From positions 1-14,971 of the forward strand of contig CAMORJ010000032.1 in the NCBI GenBank assembly GCA_946623775.1: a stretch of DNA of 14,971 nt, given 5' to 3'. The notes beneath the pieces were generated by a model that saw only the letters and a list, made by a program, of their open reading frames with translations, ran no database searches and was not told the DNA's origin. Both the position numbers and the translations under genes were made by a program. Position 1 is the first letter of the stretch. Every line of letters starts with the position of its first letter. Below, one piece after another: positions 13,501 to 14,971 of this stretch. Origin of the DNA: an uncultured Bacillota bacterium. Lineage in GTDB: Bacteria > Bacillota_I > Bacilli_A > RFN20 > CAG-826.

Positions 13501-13579
13501 AAAAACGCCCTGATAGAGACGAGACACAAAAGTTGGACTTCCAACTGGAGGGTCTCATCTCAGATTGCAGGGCGTTTTT
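13501..13579. terminator. Large nested palindrome, bidirectional terminator of hpt and upp
   Basis: A three-level hairpin of 79 nt. The outer arm AAAAACGCCCTG (13501-13512) pairs with CAGGGCGTTTTT (13568-13579), 12 bp. The middle arm GAGA-C-GAGAC (13516-13525) pairs with GTCTC-A-TCTC (13552-13561), with one C-A mismatch. The inner arm AGTTGG (13531-13536) pairs with CCAACT (13541-13546) around ACTT. The outer arm gives a U-tract on both strands, so it can end both convergent transcripts. It is much more elaborate than the other terminators here; a small palindromic repeat element is an alternative. Confidence 0.8.
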
Positions 13580-13593
13580 GATTTGGATATCGA

Positions 13594-14235
13594 TTACTTC
13601 ATTGTACCGAAAATACGGTCGCCGGCATCACCCAAGCCAGGAACGATATAGGCGTTTTCGTTGAGCTTGTCGTCAAGAGCGCACATATAGAGCGGGACAT
13701 CAGGATTGGTTTCGCAGAACGCTTTCACACCCTCGGGGGCAGCAATAATGCAAAGGAAGGAAATCTTTTTAGCGCCATGGGCACGAAGCATTTTGACCGC
13801 ATCGATAGCGGAGCCGCCAGTGGCTAGCATCGGGTCCACCAAATAGACATCAAGTTCGGAAAGGTTTCCGGGAAGCTTGCAGTAATATTCATGGGGTTGC
13901 TTAGTGATTTCATCGCGGTATAACCCGATATGGCCGAAGTGAGCTTCGGGGAGAAGCTGAGCCAAGCCATCGGACATGCCCATGCCAGCGCGGAGAATCG
14001 GGACAAAGCAGAGTTTCTTCTGATCGACGAGTGGTTGATCTGTCTCGCAAATCGGGGTTTCGATATGCTTGGTGACAATCGGAGCATGGCGAAGGGCTTC
14101 ATAGCCTTCCAACATCGCGATTTCCTTCACCATTTCACGGAATTGTCCGCAGTGGGTTCTTTTGTCACGAAGATGGGTGATCTTGTGGCGGATGATTGGG
14201 TGATCGAGCAAGGTGGCGTTTGGATAATTCTGCAT
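13594..14235 (-). CDS. upp: Uracil phosphoribosyltransferase
   Basis: Makes UMP from uracil and PRPP; natural partner of the uracil permease at the left of the window. It is 213 aa against 209 in B. subtilis. ILRAGMGMSDGL is at residues 80-91, the PRPP motif YLVDPMLATGGSA at 131-143, and the uracil-specific loop YIVPGLGDAGDR at 196-207. The ATG at 14235 has AAGGAG six bases upstream. It follows apt on the same strand by 45 bp. A strong terminator fills that gap with only a few bases before the ribosome binding site, so expression may depend on readthrough or on a promoter inside apt. Confidence 0.95.
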   Translation of the reverse strand: MQNYPNATLLDHPIIRHKITHLRDKRTHCGQFREMVKEIAMLEGYEALRHAPIVTKHIETPICETDQPLVDQKKLCFVPILRAGMGMSDGLAQLLPEAHFGHIGLYRDEITKQPHEYYCKLPGNLSELDVYLVDPMLATGGSAIDAVKMLRAHGAKKISFLCIIAAPEGVKAFCETNPDVPLYMCALDDKLNENAYIVPGLGDAGDRIFGTMK

Positions 14236-14252
14236 TTTGTTCTCCTTTTAAG

Positions 14253-14273
14253 AAAAAGCCCGCTTCAGCGGGC
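14253..14273 (-). terminator. Intrinsic terminator between apt and upp
   Basis: GCCCGC (14268-14273) and GCGGGC (14258-14263) form a GC-rich stem with a TGAA tetraloop, then TTTTT on the minus strand. It begins seven bases after the apt stop, and its U-tract ends about seven bases before the upp AAGGAG. It should end most apt transcripts or act as an attenuator for upp. Confidence 0.9.
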
Positions 14274-14280
14274 AATGAAA

Positions 14281-14796
14281 TCAATGAGGATACTTAACCA
14301 AGGACATGAACGGAGCGTTCAGCTTTTTGGAGCCATCAAAATCGGTTAATTCGATGACGGTTGCCACTCCAGCCACTTCGGCGCCGACGCTTTCCACCAA
14401 TTTTTCCAATGCAAGGAGAGTTCCGCCAGTAGCCATCAAATCGTCAATGAGCAACACGCGGTCTCCTTTTTTCAAACTGGAAGCTGGGATTTCGATAACA
14501 TCGGTTCCATACTCCAAGTTGTAGGAAGTGCTATAGGTTTTGCCAGGCAGCTTTCCTTTCTTGCGAGCCATACCGAACGGCAGTCCGAGTTCATAGGCAA
14601 CAGGACACCCAAACAAGAAACCGCGGGATTCAGGTCCAATAACCAAGTTGGCGCCTTTGTCCTTCGCCCACGCCGAGATCTCAGTGATGCATTGGTGCAT
14701 CGCTTCTGGATTGGCGAGGAGCGGAGAAACATCTTTCCACGAGATGCCAGGTTTTGGGAAACCTTCCGTAACTCCTATGAAATCTTTCAAGTCCAT
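14281..14796 (-). CDS. apt: Adenine phosphoribosyltransferase
   Basis: Makes AMP from adenine and PRPP. It is 171 aa, the normal bacterial length (about 170). The N-terminus has FPKPGISWKDVSPLL (13-27), the adenine-binding signature region of Apt. Then come GPESRGFLFG (54-63), the flexible loop with RKKGKLPGKT (78-87), and the PRPP motif VLLIDDLMATGGT (114-126). The start at 14796 is fixed by family alignment; the ribosome binding site is poor and the leader holds a small GGCC..GGCC hairpin. Promoter-like hexamers are at 14828-14855. The gene is followed by a terminator and then upp. Confidence 0.95.
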   Translation of the reverse strand: MDLKDFIGVTEGFPKPGISWKDVSPLLANPEAMHQCITEISAWAKDKGANLVIGPESRGFLFGCPVAYELGLPFGMARKKGKLPGKTYSTSYNLEYGTDVIEIPASSLKKGDRVLLIDDLMATGGTLLALEKLVESVGAEVAGVATVIELTDFDGSKKLNAPFMSLVKYPH

Positions 14797-14827
14797 GTGT
14801 ATTCTCTGGCCTGTCTAGGCCGGAGTT

Positions 14828-14855
14828 ATTTTACTATTGTTCCGCCTTCTTACAA
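14828..14855 (-). promoter_or_regulatory. Probable apt promoter
   Basis: Minus-strand TTGTAA (14850-14855) and TAAAAT (14828-14833) are 16 bp apart, 31 bp upstream of the apt start. They match four and five of six consensus positions. It lies downstream of the terminator of the preceding gene, where a promoter is needed. Confidence 0.5.
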
Positions 14856-14885
14856 GACCGCAGAAACGATTTTTCCCAAGAAAAA

Positions 14886-14907
14886 AGAAAACCACCCAAA
14901 GGGTGGC
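14886..14907 (-). terminator. Intrinsic terminator of the gene at the right edge
   Basis: GCCACCC and GGGTGG (the 6-bp core is 14901-14906 with 14892-14897) form a stem with a short loop, followed by TTTTCTTTTTTC on the minus strand. It lies just after the stop at 14918-14920 and separates that gene from apt. Confidence 0.85.
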
Positions 14908-14917
14908 TTCCCTAAGA

Positions 14918-14971
14918 TTAAACTTGTTTGACTATGACTTCTTGGCCGTTATAATCAACTAAGTATTTGTG
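14918..14971 (-). CDS. C-terminal end of an unidentified gene, cut by the window edge
   Basis: Only one of the three minus-strand frames is open from the window edge. It reads HKYLVDYNGQEVIVKQV and stops with TAA at 14918-14920. The other two frames hit stops within a few codons. The terminator ten bases later supports a true gene end. Seventeen residues are too few to assign a family. Confidence 0.55.
   Translation of the reverse strand, partial: HKYLVDYNGQEVIVKQV

Noticed and set aside
13501..13579. Insertion sequence or transposon end
   Set aside because: There is no transposase, no second terminal repeat and no target duplication. A bidirectional terminator explains its position.

Overview
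The window reads as part of a chromosome of a Bacillota-type bacterium, most likely Bacilli or an Erysipelotrichia-like lineage. This rests on strong GGAGG ribosome binding sites, intrinsic terminators with U-tracts, a guanine riboswitch, a match to the CcpA catabolite-responsive element, and gene families typical of that phylum (BMP/Nup nucleoside transporter, Xpt, a CofE-like protein of the Lactobacillus type). UGA is used as a stop and TGG for Trp, so this is the standard code, not the Mycoplasma code. The genus cannot be named from the sequence alone.

Almost everything is nucleobase and nucleoside uptake or salvage. From right to left, since nearly all genes are on the minus strand: the last 17 codons of an unidentified gene and its terminator (14886-14971); apt and upp, separated by an intrinsic terminator with little room for a separate upp promoter; a large nested palindrome that ends both upp and the convergent hpt, which is the only plus-strand gene; prs, divergent from hpt with both promoters in the short gap; tRNA-Leu(CAA) with its own promoter and terminator; and a COG2509-type FAD oxidoreductase with a terminator.

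Next is an operon of a CofE-like protein, a GMP synthetase that has only its ATP-pyrophosphatase half, and xanthine phosphoribosyltransferase (7038-9813). A roughly 120-nt leader with several mutually exclusive hairpins precedes it and matches no riboswitch I recognise. After a 350-bp regulatory region comes the transporter operon: a BMP-family binding protein, a duplicated ATPase, two permeases, then a uracil-type NCS2 permease that runs off the left edge.

The transporter operon has a well-resolved promoter (TTGACT-18-GATAAT), a cre-like box about 55 bp upstream of the start point, a guanine aptamer (C at the specificity position) and a terminator, plus a second hairpin that can pair with the aptamer. 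The working picture is import of purine nucleosides and uracil, conversion of bases to nucleotides by Hpt, Xpt, Apt and Upp using PRPP from Prs, and XMP to GMP by the truncated GuaA, with guanine feeding back on import. The most original points are the cofE-like/guaA/xpt operon with its structured leader, the apparent coupling of the riboswitch aptamer to a downstream hairpin, and the unusual sequence features of the transporter ATPase. No phage, insertion sequence, CRISPR array or defence system was seen.
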